Part shown: positions 1-8,619 of the stretch, one piece after another
Position numbering within the stretch: position 1 is the first letter of the stretch
How the letters are laid out: every line of letters starts with the position of its first letter
DNA from: Hoeflea_A sp965228785
Lineage (GTDB): Bacteria; Pseudomonadota; Alphaproteobacteria; Rhizobiales; Rhizobiaceae
Direction: 5' to 3'
Length of the DNA stretch: 64,000 nt
Assembly (NCBI GenBank): GCA_965228785.1
Contig: CBDDIF010000001.1
Span: 1,922,001-1,986,000, forward strand
Position numbers and translations under genes: made by a program
The notes under the pieces: generated by a model
What the model was told of the DNA's origin: nothing
The model's database searches: none
Seen by the model: only the letters and a program-made list of their open reading frames with translations

Positions 1-744
1 CTGAAGCGGGTCGAGGATGAAGGCAGCCGGCTGCGGGTGGTGACGCGCGACGGTGCTGTGACGGCGCGGAAAGTGCTGCTGGCCACCAATGCTTTTGCCG
101 AGGGGCACCGCAATATCAAACGGCGCGTTGCTCTGGTGCGTGACCGTATCATCGTGACCGAGCCGCTGACCGACGAGCAGCTCGGCCGCATCGGTTGGGC
201 CAATCGGCAGGGCATCTACGATACCCGCACCCAGCTAAACTATATGCGGCTGACCCGTGACAACCGGATCCTGTTCGGTGGGCGCCTGGGCTATTTCTAC
301 GGCGGCGAAAAGGATCCGGAAGCCGATCGGCGGCCGGAGACCTATGAACGATTGGCCGGTGCCTTTTTCAAGACCTATCCGCAGCTTGACGACATTCGCT
401 TCTCCCATGCCTGGAGCGGGCCAATCGGCCTGACCACGCGCATGGCAGTGCATTTCCAGCATTACTTTGGCGGCAAAGCGATCTATGCGGGCGGCTATTC
501 CGGCTTCGGGGTGTCCGCCAGCCGCTTCGGTGCCGATATCGGCCTGGCGCTGCTCGACGGGAGCGACCGGGCAGCCACGCGCATGACGTTCGCATCAACC
601 ATGCCCAACTGGATCCCGCCCGAACCGTTCCGCTACATAGGAGCCCAAATCACCATGTACGCTATGGACACAGCTGACGAGAAAGGCGGCTGGCGCAACG
701 GTTGGCTGAAATTAGTCACCCGGCTCGGGTTTCCGCTTGTCTAG
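1..744 (+). CDS. FAD-dependent amine/D-amino-acid oxidase family protein, C-terminal part (5' end outside window)
   Basis: The frame is open from base 1, so the gene enters from the left and its N-terminal FAD-binding Rossmann segment is missing. What is present matches the C-terminal half of DAO/DadA/PuuB-type flavoproteins: a substrate-domain stretch (LNYMRLTRDNRILFGGRLGY) and the closing FAD-contact region YAGGYSGFGVSASRFGADI. Such enzymes oxidise amines or amino acids to imine and H2O2. It lies 12 bp upstream of a YtcJ-like amidohydrolase and an agmatinase-family gene on the same strand, so a role in polyamine or guanidino-compound breakdown is inferred. Family call is firm, substrate is not. 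Confidence 0.8.
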   Translation: MKRVEDEGSRLRVVTRDGAVTARKVLLATNAFAEGHRNIKRRVALVRDRIIVTEPLTDEQLGRIGWANRQGIYDTRTQLNYMRLTRDNRILFGGRLGYFYGGEKDPEADRRPETYERLAGAFFKTYPQLDDIRFSHAWSGPIGLTTRMAVHFQHYFGGKAIYAGGYSGFGVSASRFGADIGLALLDGSDRAATRMTFASTMPNWIPPEPFRYIGAQITMYAMDTADEKGGWRNGWLKLVTRLGFPLV

Positions 745-756
745 TCAGATCAGTTT

Positions 757-2421
757 ATGACCGACCATACCGCCGACTTCATCATTATCAACGGCCGCGT
801 CCTGACCATGGATGGCGGTGAACGCGCTACAGCTGTTGCCATAGAGGGAAACCGCATTGCAGCGGTTGGATCGGACGCCGACATAATGGCGCTCGCCGGG
901 CCTAACTGCCGGACCGTCGATGCCGGCGGGGCGACCGTCATGCCCGGCTTCGTCGAAAGCCACATGCATATCTTTCCCGGCTCCATATCGTTGCGGCATC
1001 TGCAGCTCGCCGGGGTCCGGGGTGAAGATGCCTTGCGGCAAAAGCTGCTCGGCCATGCCGAGGCCAATCCGGATGAAGGCCTGCTGATAGCGCAAGGCAC
1101 GAGCTACAAGGTCCTCGGCGACCGCGTGCCGGATCGCCATGTGTTGGATGCCATCATCGCTGATCGGCCTTTGCTGCTGCAATCGGACGATCTTCACAAC
1201 GCCTGGGCCAATACCGTGGCGCTGGAACGGGCGGGCATTCTGCACGGCGGTGATGCCGGGCCCCATGCCGAGATTGTCGTTGGCGAGAATGGACTTGCCA
1301 CCGGGTTCCTGAAGGAGTTCGGAGCACAGGAGGCGGTCTTTGCGTTGCGCACATCGGGCGGTCGCGAACCGCTCGGTCTGGACGGGATCGAACCCGAAAA
1401 TGTCTCGCCCAGCGAGCGACATTCCGACCGGCAGGCGCTGAAAAGTGGCCTGGCCTATTGCGCATCGCTCGGCATTACGACGATTCTCAACATGGACGGC
1501 AACCGGTATCAGGCCGATCTGTTGTCGGAGATGGACGCTGAAGGTGCGCTGCCGTGCCGCGTCGAGGTGCCCTATACCCACAGCCCGAAGAAATCCCTGG
1601 CCGACCTGTCCGAAGCGGTTGCCATGCGTGACGACTATTGTTCGGACAAACTCTGGTCGGGTCGGGTGAAGCTGTTCATGGATGGCGTGATCGATGCCCG
1701 CACGGCTTATCGCCTGACCGACTATCCGGGATATCCTGGCGAACGCGGCCATCCGTTCTTTCCACCCGACCATTTCAACGAAATCGCCATAGAGGCCGAC
1801 CGGCTCGGGCTGCAGATCAGTGTCCATGCCATCGGCGAGGGTGCGGTGCGCGCTGTCCTCGACGGCTACGCCGCGGCGCGAGCGGCCAACGGGGTGCGCG
1901 ACAGCCGACATCGGATCGAGCATATCGAAACGATCCGTCCCGAAGACATCGCCCTGCTTGCCGATCTCGATGTGATCGCCTCCATGCAGCCGGTGCATCC
2001 GCCGGGCAGCGCGGGGCTGCCGCTGGAGCCAACGCTGTCGCTGATCGGCGAAGAGCTGTGGCCCACGGCCTATGCCTGGCGTGAAATTCAGGAGGCCGGC
2101 TGTACCGTGTGTTTTTCAACCGACTGGCCGGTGTCGCCGTTGAGCCCGCTGTATAATATCCAGAACGCCGTGACACGCCGACCCTGGACCGACGCACTGC
2201 CGGACCAAAGGCTCAGTCTGCCGGACACGCTGAAGGCGGTGACGATCAATGGTGCGAAAAGCGCCTTTCGAGAGGATCGGTTCGGCTGCCTGAGGCCCGG
2301 TCATTTTGCCGATATCGTCATTCTGTCGGCTGACATCGAACGGTGCCCTCCGGACGGGATCGCCGAGTTGAAAGTGCGCATGACAATATTCGATGGGGTC
2401 GTCACGCATGAAGCGCGATGA
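757..2421 (+). CDS. amidohydrolase family protein, YtcJ-like
   Basis: A 554-residue metal-dependent amidohydrolase of the YtcJ/amidohydrolase-3 type, which hydrolyses amide bonds in small molecules in the cytoplasm. The small N-terminal beta domain is followed by GFVESHMHI with the metal-binding HxH, then KLFMDGVIDARTA, SVHAIGEGAVRAV, the HRIEHIE histidine, and the FSTDWPVSPLSP aspartate that closes the active site. The length is normal for the family (about 530-600). ATG 757 follows the upstream oxidase stop by 12 bp and the next gene starts 15 bp after this stop, so the three form one operon. The substrate is unknown. Confidence 0.85.
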   Translation: MTDHTADFIIINGRVLTMDGGERATAVAIEGNRIAAVGSDADIMALAGPNCRTVDAGGATVMPGFVESHMHIFPGSISLRHLQLAGVRGEDALRQKLLGHAEANPDEGLLIAQGTSYKVLGDRVPDRHVLDAIIADRPLLLQSDDLHNAWANTVALERAGILHGGDAGPHAEIVVGENGLATGFLKEFGAQEAVFALRTSGGREPLGLDGIEPENVSPSERHSDRQALKSGLAYCASLGITTILNMDGNRYQADLLSEMDAEGALPCRVEVPYTHSPKKSLADLSEAVAMRDDYCSDKLWSGRVKLFMDGVIDARTAYRLTDYPGYPGERGHPFFPPDHFNEIAIEADRLGLQISVHAIGEGAVRAVLDGYAAARAANGVRDSRHRIEHIETIRPEDIALLADLDVIASMQPVHPPGSAGLPLEPTLSLIGEELWPTAYAWREIQEAGCTVCFSTDWPVSPLSPLYNIQNAVTRRPWTDALPDQRLSLPDTLKAVTINGAKSAFREDRFGCLRPGHFADIVILSADIERCPPDGIAELKVRMTIFDGVVTHEAR

Positions 2422-2436
2422 CGGAAAGGAACTGCC

Positions 2437-3417
2437 ATGAGTTCGGAAAACGGCCGCCCGATGGACGATGCCATCGTCCGGCAGAGCGATTACGGCATCA
2501 GCGACGAACTCGCATTTGCGGGCGTCACCAGTTTTGCCCGCCGACGCTATACCAAGGACCTGGCCGGCGTTGACGTGGCGGTGACCGGCGTGCCGTTCGA
2601 CTGCTCGGTGACCAATCGCGCCGGGACACGACTCGGACCGCGGCAAATCCGCGAGATGTCGTCGCTGCTTTCCTGCGACCCGCCCTATGGGTGGGATTTC
2701 AACGCCTTCGACGAACTGGCGATCATCGACTATGGCGACTGTCCGTTCGACCATGGCCGGGTCGAGACGATCCCGCAGGCCATCGAAGATCATATCGCCG
2801 GAATTTTGGCCCATGACGTAGCCGCCATCACACTGGGCGGCGATCACTACATCACCTATCCGGTGCTGAAGGCTCATGCTGCCAAACACGGTCCGGTTTC
2901 TGTGGTTCAGTTCGATGCCCATTCCGACACCTGGGCCGACCCTGATCCGGGTCGCATCGATCACGGTACGATGATGTACCACGCCATCAAGCAGGGCGTC
3001 GTCGTCCCGCAGACCTCGGTTCAAGTGGGCATCCGCACCACCAACGAGGATCCCTTGGGCGTTCACACGCTCGATGCGCGCTGGGTGCATGAGAACGGTC
3101 CGGTGGCTACGGCGAAGCGGATCAAGGAAATCGTCGGCGACAGCCCGACCTATGTCAGCTTCGATATCGACGGTCTGGACCCGGCCTTTGCGCCGGGAAC
3201 CGGCACGCCGGTTTTTGGCGGCCTGACCTCCGGCCAGGCATCGATCATCCTGCACGACATTGCCGGCATCAACATCATCGGCGGAGACGTCGTGGAGGTC
3301 AGCCCGCCGTATGATCTGAGCGGCGCAACGGCTGTCGCCGGTTCAGCGATCGCGCTGGAACTGATCTGTCTGCTCGCGCACAAAGCGCTGGCTGAGCGCT
3401 CTGTCAGGGAACCGTGA
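2437..3417 (+). CDS. agmatinase-family ureohydrolase
   Basis: A 326-residue binuclear-manganese ureohydrolase (arginase/agmatinase fold). The metal-binding signatures are all present: GGDHY, the DAHSD box, and SFDIDGLDPAFAPGTGTP, followed by the EVSP motif near the C-terminus. This family removes urea from guanidino compounds; agmatine, guanidinobutyrate or guanidinopropionate are the usual substrates and the sequence alone does not choose among them. ATG 2437 follows a GGAA-type RBS. It is the last gene of the oxidase-amidohydrolase-ureohydrolase operon, which suggests release of an amine that the upstream flavoprotein could oxidise (inference). Confidence 0.88.
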   Translation: MSSENGRPMDDAIVRQSDYGISDELAFAGVTSFARRRYTKDLAGVDVAVTGVPFDCSVTNRAGTRLGPRQIREMSSLLSCDPPYGWDFNAFDELAIIDYGDCPFDHGRVETIPQAIEDHIAGILAHDVAAITLGGDHYITYPVLKAHAAKHGPVSVVQFDAHSDTWADPDPGRIDHGTMMYHAIKQGVVVPQTSVQVGIRTTNEDPLGVHTLDARWVHENGPVATAKRIKEIVGDSPTYVSFDIDGLDPAFAPGTGTPVFGGLTSGQASIILHDIAGINIIGGDVVEVSPPYDLSGATAVAGSAIALELICLLAHKALAERSVREP

Positions 3418-3423
3418 CAGCCT

Positions 3424-4230
3424 CTACAGTTTGAAAACCCGTTGCGCGTTTGCGCCGAGAAACAGCGATTTCTGCTCGTCGGTCAGGCCGGCCTGATCCA
3501 GCCCTTCAAGCGCCTTTTGTCCGGTGATCATCGGATAGTTGGTTCCGAACAGAACTTTCGCTGCTCCATTCGAACGCATGAAATCAAGCAGGGCCGGCGG
3601 GTATCTCCGAACCGTGTAGGCTGACGTGTCGATATAGACGTTCTCATGCTTGGTCGCGACGGCGATTGCTTCGTCCGTCCAGGGGTAGCCGATATGCCCG
3701 CCGACGATCACCAGGTCGGGGAAGTCGAGGGCGACCTGGTCTAGATAGATTGGCCGCCCGACTTCTGACGGCATGAGCGGCCCGGTGTGTCCGATCTGGG
3801 TGCAGAACGGCACGCCTTCTTCGACGCAGGCGACATAGACCGGGTAGAAACGGCGGTCGGTCGGCGGAACCTCCCACAGCCAGGGCAGAACGCGGATCGC
3901 CTTGAACCCCAATTCGCGCACACAGCGCCGGATTTCGGCTACAGCTTCCATCGGGTGGGACAGGTCGACGCTGCCGACACCAATGAGGCGATCAGGCGCT
4001 TCCGCAACGAAATCAGCAACTTCGTCGTTGGAGATCATGTTATTTCTCGGTGCGGACCACGCGCTGATGAGCATACGGTCGATTCCGCCCTGATCCATCA
4101 GGTCAACGGTCACGGAAACAGGCAATTGCTCGGTCGGTGCTTGTGTTTTTGTCCAACGGCGCAACGAATCGAAGATCGGATCCTGGCTGTGCCGGAGTGT
4201 TGGATGCTGTCCCCAGGCGTCAATGATCAT
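3424..4230 (-). CDS. amidohydrolase-2 family TIM-barrel hydrolase/decarboxylase
   Basis: A 268-residue protein of the amidohydro_2 (ACMSD-like) superfamily, cytoplasmic. It starts MIIDAWGQHPT where classic members carry DxHxH, so the first metal site is altered (W-G-Q-H). The middle contains GGHIGYPW, a typical barrel strand with a metal histidine, then YIDTSAY and VLFGTNYPM near the end, where the final acidic residue of the usual GSDxP motif is replaced by asparagine. It converges on the agmatinase gene with only 6 bp between stops. Metal-dependent hydrolase or decarboxylase activity is likely but both metal motifs deviate, so function is uncertain. Confidence 0.75.
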   Translation of the reverse strand: MIIDAWGQHPTLRHSQDPIFDSLRRWTKTQAPTEQLPVSVTVDLMDQGGIDRMLISAWSAPRNNMISNDEVADFVAEAPDRLIGVGSVDLSHPMEAVAEIRRCVRELGFKAIRVLPWLWEVPPTDRRFYPVYVACVEEGVPFCTQIGHTGPLMPSEVGRPIYLDQVALDFPDLVIVGGHIGYPWTDEAIAVATKHENVYIDTSAYTVRRYPPALLDFMRSNGAAKVLFGTNYPMITGQKALEGLDQAGLTDEQKSLFLGANAQRVFKL

Positions 4231-4304
4231 GATTTCCCACCATTCAAGAAAACGAACACAATCGCACTAGGCATTCTTGATATCGAACCCTATCGGCAAC
4301 GATT

Positions 4305-4335
4305 TCAAGCCTGCCATCGATGATGACAGGCTTGA
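4305..4335 (-). terminator. hairpin between VWA gene and amidohydrolase gene
   Basis: Arms tcaagcctg (4305-4313) and caggcttga (4327-4335) form a perfect 9-bp stem with a 13-base loop. It sits 24 bp beyond the stop of the minus-strand VWA gene. There is no clear T-run, so it may be a weak or Rho-assisted terminator. Confidence 0.45.
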
Positions 4336-4358
4336 GTACCCTTTAGCGAATGCACCGT

Positions 4359-6383
4359 CTACTGTTTCAGTGGTTCGAGTGCTGCTGCCGACTTGGCGAG
4401 CCGGGCAAGATTGACGAATTCGGAGCGATAACCGAACGGGTCGTCTCCCTTGGATGCCTGTGCCACCGCGATGACATCGTCGTAGGAGTAGCCACCGGTG
4501 TACTCACCGCCGGTGAGCAATTGGCCGAAACCGGCAACCGCTGCAGCAAAGCGGAAATCTTCCGGCGCGGACGCTACGCTTGTCGTTTCGTCGGCCCGCG
4601 TCACCGGCACGGTAATCAACTGGCTGGTATCGCTTTCCGGCAGCTTGTAGCGAATTTTCAGAAAGGCATATTCATCCTTGTTGCTGTCCGCTGTGACGGC
4701 TTCAGCCTTCTTGTAGCGCAGGTCATCGACCAGCCTGCCAGGGCTGCCGAGGGGCGTGAATTCGTAGAGCGCCGTCACCGTGTGACCGGCACCGATATCG
4801 CCCGCATCGACCTTGTCGTTGTTGAAATCTTCCCGGTTGAGCAGTCGCGTCTCGTAGCCGATCAGCCGGTACTCGCTGACCGTCGCCGGGTTGAATTCCA
4901 GCTGCAGCTTGACGTCCTTGGCGATGGTGAAGAGAGTCGAACCGGCTTCCTCCACCAGCACCTTGCGAGCCTCGTTCAGCGTATCGATATAGGCGGCATT
5001 GCCGTTGCCGTTTTGAGCCAGCGTTTGCATAAGTTCGTCATTGTAGTTGCCGCGACCGAAGCCAAGCACCGACAGGCTGATGCCGCCGTCGCGCTTACGC
5101 TCGATGAAGTCCTTCAGTTCTTCCGTATCAGTGATGCCGACATTGAAATCACCGTCGGTCGCCAGAATCACCCGGTTGACGGCGTCGTCCGCCCTGTTTG
5201 CCTCCGCCAGTTGATAGGCAAGGCGAATGCCCTCCGCACCGGCTGTCGATCCGCCTGCCTGCATCTGGTCAAGTGCCGCGAGGATCTTGTCCTTGTCGGC
5301 GACCTTCGTCGGTTCGAGCACCGTACCGGCGCTGCCGGCATAGGCAACGATGGACACCGTGTCGTCCGGCTTCAGCGACGACACCAGCAGGCGGAAGGCG
5401 TTGCGCAACAGCGGCAACTTGTCCGGTGCGCTCATCGATCCAGAGGTGTCGATCAGGAACACCAGATTGGCGGGCGGCGCCTCGGTTTGCGGCAGCTCAT
5501 ATCCCTTGATGCCGATCTGCAGCAGTTTAGAGCTGTCGTTCCACGGTGTGGGCATGACGGAAACCTGAGCGGCAAAGGGTGCCGTGCGATCCTGCGGAAC
5601 GGCGTAATCGTAGTCGAAATAGTTGATCAGTTCCTCGACCCGCACGGCATCCTTCTGCGGCAGCACCCCACGATTGAGGGCACCGCGCATGAAGGCATAG
5701 GAGGCGGTATCGACATCGACAGAGAAGGTAGAGACCGGCTCTTCAGTCACCAGCTTGACGCCGTTCGGGTCGATATCGGTGAACTTGTCCCGGCCCTGGT
5801 CCTGGTAGAACCCAGGTGCCGGGGCGTCCGCAAGCGGCGCGCTGGCGACAGCGCCCGCAGCCAGTGACTGGTTCTCGACACGAGAATCCGAGGGACCCTG
5901 GGTCCGTGCTCTTGTCTCAGCCGGGGACTTTGCTTGCGCAACCAACCGTTCCGGGGCCGCCTTCTTGGAGAAGGCTTCCAGCAGGACCTCGGGCTTGTAG
6001 GCATCCTGTTCGGCCGTTTGAGCGACAGGAGCTGCTTCTTGTTCCGCGCTGTCCTGTATCACGGGCGGGATGATATTGGGTTGAACCTGGTTGAAACTCA
6101 CCACGGCAATCGCCAGTACGGCAAGGCTGGCGCTGCCGGCGAGAACGCGGGTCGTGGTCATGTGTGGAAGGATCATCAGTCGTCTCCAGTTGAAAGCTTC
6201 AGGTTTGTTTGAACCCCGCTCCCTCTGACGATCCTCGTCGGCTACTCCTTGGCGGACGTTTTCATTTTCTTCAGCAAAACGCTTCAGGGCGGCATCGATG
6301 GCGGCCTTGCGCGCGTCGTCGCGAGGCCGGATCGGCTCCTGCCCTTCGAAGGCCCGCTTCATCCTGTCCAGTTCGTCGCTCAT
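4359..6383 (-). CDS. membrane-anchored VWA-domain protein, YfbK-like
   Basis: A 674-residue protein. Residues 1-75 are charged and cytoplasmic-looking, one transmembrane segment follows (about 76-97, LAGSASLAVLAIAVVSF), then a Pro/Ala-rich linker, a VWA-N region beginning FSVDVDTASYAFMRGAL, a von Willebrand A domain with an intact MIDAS motif (FLIDTSGSMSAPDK), and a C-terminal DUF3520-like part. This is the YfbK layout. Its ATG overlaps the stop of the upstream ECF sigma gene (ATGA), so the two are translationally coupled. The N-terminal cytoplasmic segment could act as an anti-sigma domain (inference, no zinc motif seen). Likely role: envelope metal-dependent adhesion or assembly factor under ECF control. 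Confidence 0.85.
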   Translation of the reverse strand: MSDELDRMKRAFEGQEPIRPRDDARKAAIDAALKRFAEENENVRQGVADEDRQRERGSNKPEAFNWRRLMILPHMTTTRVLAGSASLAVLAIAVVSFNQVQPNIIPPVIQDSAEQEAAPVAQTAEQDAYKPEVLLEAFSKKAAPERLVAQAKSPAETRARTQGPSDSRVENQSLAAGAVASAPLADAPAPGFYQDQGRDKFTDIDPNGVKLVTEEPVSTFSVDVDTASYAFMRGALNRGVLPQKDAVRVEELINYFDYDYAVPQDRTAPFAAQVSVMPTPWNDSSKLLQIGIKGYELPQTEAPPANLVFLIDTSGSMSAPDKLPLLRNAFRLLVSSLKPDDTVSIVAYAGSAGTVLEPTKVADKDKILAALDQMQAGGSTAGAEGIRLAYQLAEANRADDAVNRVILATDGDFNVGITDTEELKDFIERKRDGGISLSVLGFGRGNYNDELMQTLAQNGNGNAAYIDTLNEARKVLVEEAGSTLFTIAKDVKLQLEFNPATVSEYRLIGYETRLLNREDFNNDKVDAGDIGAGHTVTALYEFTPLGSPGRLVDDLRYKKAEAVTADSNKDEYAFLKIRYKLPESDTSQLITVPVTRADETTSVASAPEDFRFAAAVAGFGQLLTGGEYTGGYSYDDVIAVAQASKGDDPFGYRSEFVNLARLAKSAAALEPLKQ

Positions 6384-6919
6384 GCTTCCAGTTCTGCCTG
6401 CGCTTTGAGTTTCTTTCGCAATTCATGCATGCGCCAGGAGACGGTGGATTCCTTGATATCCAGGATTTCGGCGGCCTCCGCATGGCTGAGGCCCTCGGCC
6501 ACAACCAGGATCGCCGTCTGACGCAAATCTTCTCCGAACCGTTCCAGCGTGTCGTAAAGCCAGGCAATCTCCTTTGCAGTTTCTGCGGCCTGCTCGCGTG
6601 CGAGTTCAGCGACCTCGCCGTAGGTCGCGTGCAACCGGTCGGCAGTCGACCGTTTGCGATGCAGATCACGGGCGGCATTGACGACAATCCGGTAGAGCCA
6701 GGTAGAAAACCGCGCCTCGCCTCGAAACGACCGCAGTCGGGTCGCCAGCGTCGTGCAGATATCCTGGGTCAGGTCCTCGGCGTCCTGCTGCATACCGGTG
6801 AAGCGAAGAGCAATGCGATAGATTCGGTCGTAGTTGCGCTCCAGAAGACTCTGGAACGCCACCGCATCGCCTTCAGCAGCCCGTGCTGCCAGCTCGTTGT
6901 CGTCGGTGCTCATGCGCAT
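6380..6919 (-). CDS. ECF-family RNA polymerase sigma factor
   Basis: A 179-residue sigma factor with only regions 2 and 4. Region 2 is seen in NYDRIYRIALRFTGMQQDAED and RFSTWLYRIVVNAARD; region 4 has the HTH SHAEAAEILDIKESTVSWRMHEL. It binds core RNA polymerase and directs it to a dedicated promoter set. Its stop overlaps the start of the VWA gene, and it is transcribed away from the exosortase gene across a 155-bp gap. I looked for an autoregulatory ECF promoter (GGAAC/CGTC type) in that gap and found none with normal spacing. Confidence 0.92.
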   Translation of the reverse strand: MRMSTDDNELAARAAEGDAVAFQSLLERNYDRIYRIALRFTGMQQDAEDLTQDICTTLATRLRSFRGEARFSTWLYRIVVNAARDLHRKRSTADRLHATYGEVAELAREQAAETAKEIAWLYDTLERFGEDLRQTAILVVAEGLSHAEAAEILDIKESTVSWRMHELRKKLKAQAELEA

Positions 6920-7074
6920 GTCGATCAGTTGGACGCATCAGCATGTCCATTCCTTGGCCGCAGGGCAAAATTTTTTTTGCGGCTGCGACCGTAGATAGGA
7001 TCTGCACACAAGCTGCACCGAAAATCCTGAAGCGCTGCCAGTGATCTGCAAGGTCGAAAGGTAGTGTCGCGGGC

Positions 7075-8619
7075 ATGTCTGATTTCACTGCCCCGCGCGC
7101 AACACCATCGTTCCGCATCGTCTTGTCAAAGCTGGCCTTGACACTGGAATATTCGCTGCTGGCCGTTGCCGCCTTGATGCTGGCCTTCGATCCCGCTGTC
7201 TGGTTGCTCAACAGTTGGATCGATCCTGCTTACGACTCCAGCGGATCCATTGTCTTTGTCATTGTAACGGGGCTCTTCCTCTGGAGCCTGACCTCCCGGT
7301 TGCAAGCAACGGGAGATCCGAAAAGACGGCGGCTTGCACTGGCGCTGCTCGGTGTATCGGCAGTGATTCGACTGGCAAGCCAAGTGCTTGCCGTGAACAC
7401 CATCGGCGCGCTTTGTCTTGTTGTGGACGTTTATGCCGTCGCTCTCCTTTGCCGCCTCGACCAGCGAGCTCGCTCGGTATCTCCGGCCTGGCTCGCCGTG
7501 GCCTTCGCTTTCTGCCTGCCATTGGAGCGCATCGTGCAGCGCAGCGTGGGGTTTGGTTTGCAGGAATTGGCGGCGGACGGCGCCTGTCTTCTTCTGTCTA
7601 TGCTCTATCGAGACCTTGTCTGCAACGGTGTCCGCCTCATTCTTGAGGGGGTCGATATTCTTGTCGATCTGCCTTGCTCGGGCGCGCGAACCCTCCTGCT
7701 GGGTCTATTCGGCTTTTCCGTGGCAGCAGCGTTCTGCCGGCCAAAGGCCGGTCAGGCGATCACCGGTCTGGTTGTGACGCTCCTGGCAGCAATCGCCGCC
7801 AACATGATGAGGATTTCCGTCCTGGCGATCGGTATTGCCGAACCGTCGCGCTTCGGCGGAGCGAATGTCATGGAACAGCCATGGCATGATGCCATCGGCC
7901 TTGTCGCTCTGTCGGTTGTTGGTGTCGCGATCGTGTTCTGGTCGCGAGCGATCCGGTGCTTGGCCAACAACCCGATCGTAACAGACGCCGCGTTTGCTGA
8001 CCGCTCGATTCGAACAAGCTCTCGGAGATCGATGCCGGGAATTCTGATCGGGATTCTTGCCATCGGACTTGCCTTTGCCATCACCAGCCTGCCGCGCACG
8101 CCTCTGGATGTCGCCCAGGCAACCGCTCCGCCAGCGTTGCCTCTCGCACTCGATGGCCAACAGCGTCGCGACATTTTGTTGTCGGACCGGGAAAGAACCT
8201 TTTTCACCCGGTTCGGCGGTTGGGCGGCGAAGGCGGAATACGGTCCATTCGGGCTGATGCTGGTCCATACCACGTCGCCGTTGCGCCATCTCCATGCCCC
8301 GGACGAGTGCCTGCGTGGTCTGGGGTACGACGTGCAGTATCTCGGCTCGGTCTTCGAACCGGTCGCAACAGCGATCTATCGGGCAACGGCGCCGGACGGA
8401 CAGCGGTATCGCATCGAGGTGAGCTTCGTTTCCGACCAGGGCCTTGTCGTCACGAACGTTTCGACCGCGGTGTGGCTGTGGCTTCAGGGCAGCGCCAGCT
8501 CCTGGACCGCCGTCCAGCGCATCGCGCCGGCAGCATCGCCGCCCGATCAGCAGGCGCGCTTCAACGCCGCGGCCATTGCCGCTCTCGATCTTGAGTCAAC
8601 AAGGGAGGTCTTCAAGTGA
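7075..8619 (+). CDS. exosortase with C-terminal EpsI-like domain
   Basis: A 514-residue inner-membrane transpeptidase-like protein. The N-terminal 300 residues hold about eight hydrophobic segments and the exosortase catalytic residues: Cys201 in DLPCSGARTLL, Arg246 in NMMRISVLA and His271 in EQPWHDAIGL. After a further TM segment near 318-338, residues 350-505 look like a periplasmic EpsI-type domain, with the HAPDECLRGLGYDV motif matching the family H-P-x-x-CL-x-G-x-G pattern. Exosortases process proteins with PEP-CTERM-type tails. Its stop overlaps the GTG of the next gene, whose product carries exactly such a tail, so this appears to be a dedicated enzyme-substrate pair. No EPS genes are nearby. 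The exosortase subclass is not assigned. Confidence 0.9.
   Translation: MSDFTAPRATPSFRIVLSKLALTLEYSLLAVAALMLAFDPAVWLLNSWIDPAYDSSGSIVFVIVTGLFLWSLTSRLQATGDPKRRRLALALLGVSAVIRLASQVLAVNTIGALCLVVDVYAVALLCRLDQRARSVSPAWLAVAFAFCLPLERIVQRSVGFGLQELAADGACLLLSMLYRDLVCNGVRLILEGVDILVDLPCSGARTLLLGLFGFSVAAAFCRPKAGQAITGLVVTLLAAIAANMMRISVLAIGIAEPSRFGGANVMEQPWHDAIGLVALSVVGVAIVFWSRAIRCLANNPIVTDAAFADRSIRTSSRRSMPGILIGILAIGLAFAITSLPRTPLDVAQATAPPALPLALDGQQRRDILLSDRERTFFTRFGGWAAKAEYGPFGLMLVHTTSPLRHLHAPDECLRGLGYDVQYLGSVFEPVATAIYRATAPDGQRYRIEVSFVSDQGLVVTNVSTAVWLWLQGSASSWTAVQRIAPAASPPDQQARFNAAAIAALDLESTREVFK

Noticed and set aside
745..1998. 417-codon minus-strand frame
   Set aside because: Antisense to the YtcJ-like amidohydrolase, which carries all metal motifs.
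4350..5867. 505-codon open frame on the plus strand
   Set aside because: It is the complement of the VWA gene, which has MIDAS and family motifs. High GC gives long antisense frames.
6920..7074. ECF promoter in the gap between sigma and exosortase genes
   Set aside because: A GGAAT/CGTC pair exists on the minus strand but its spacing is about 13 bp, too short for the usual 16-17.
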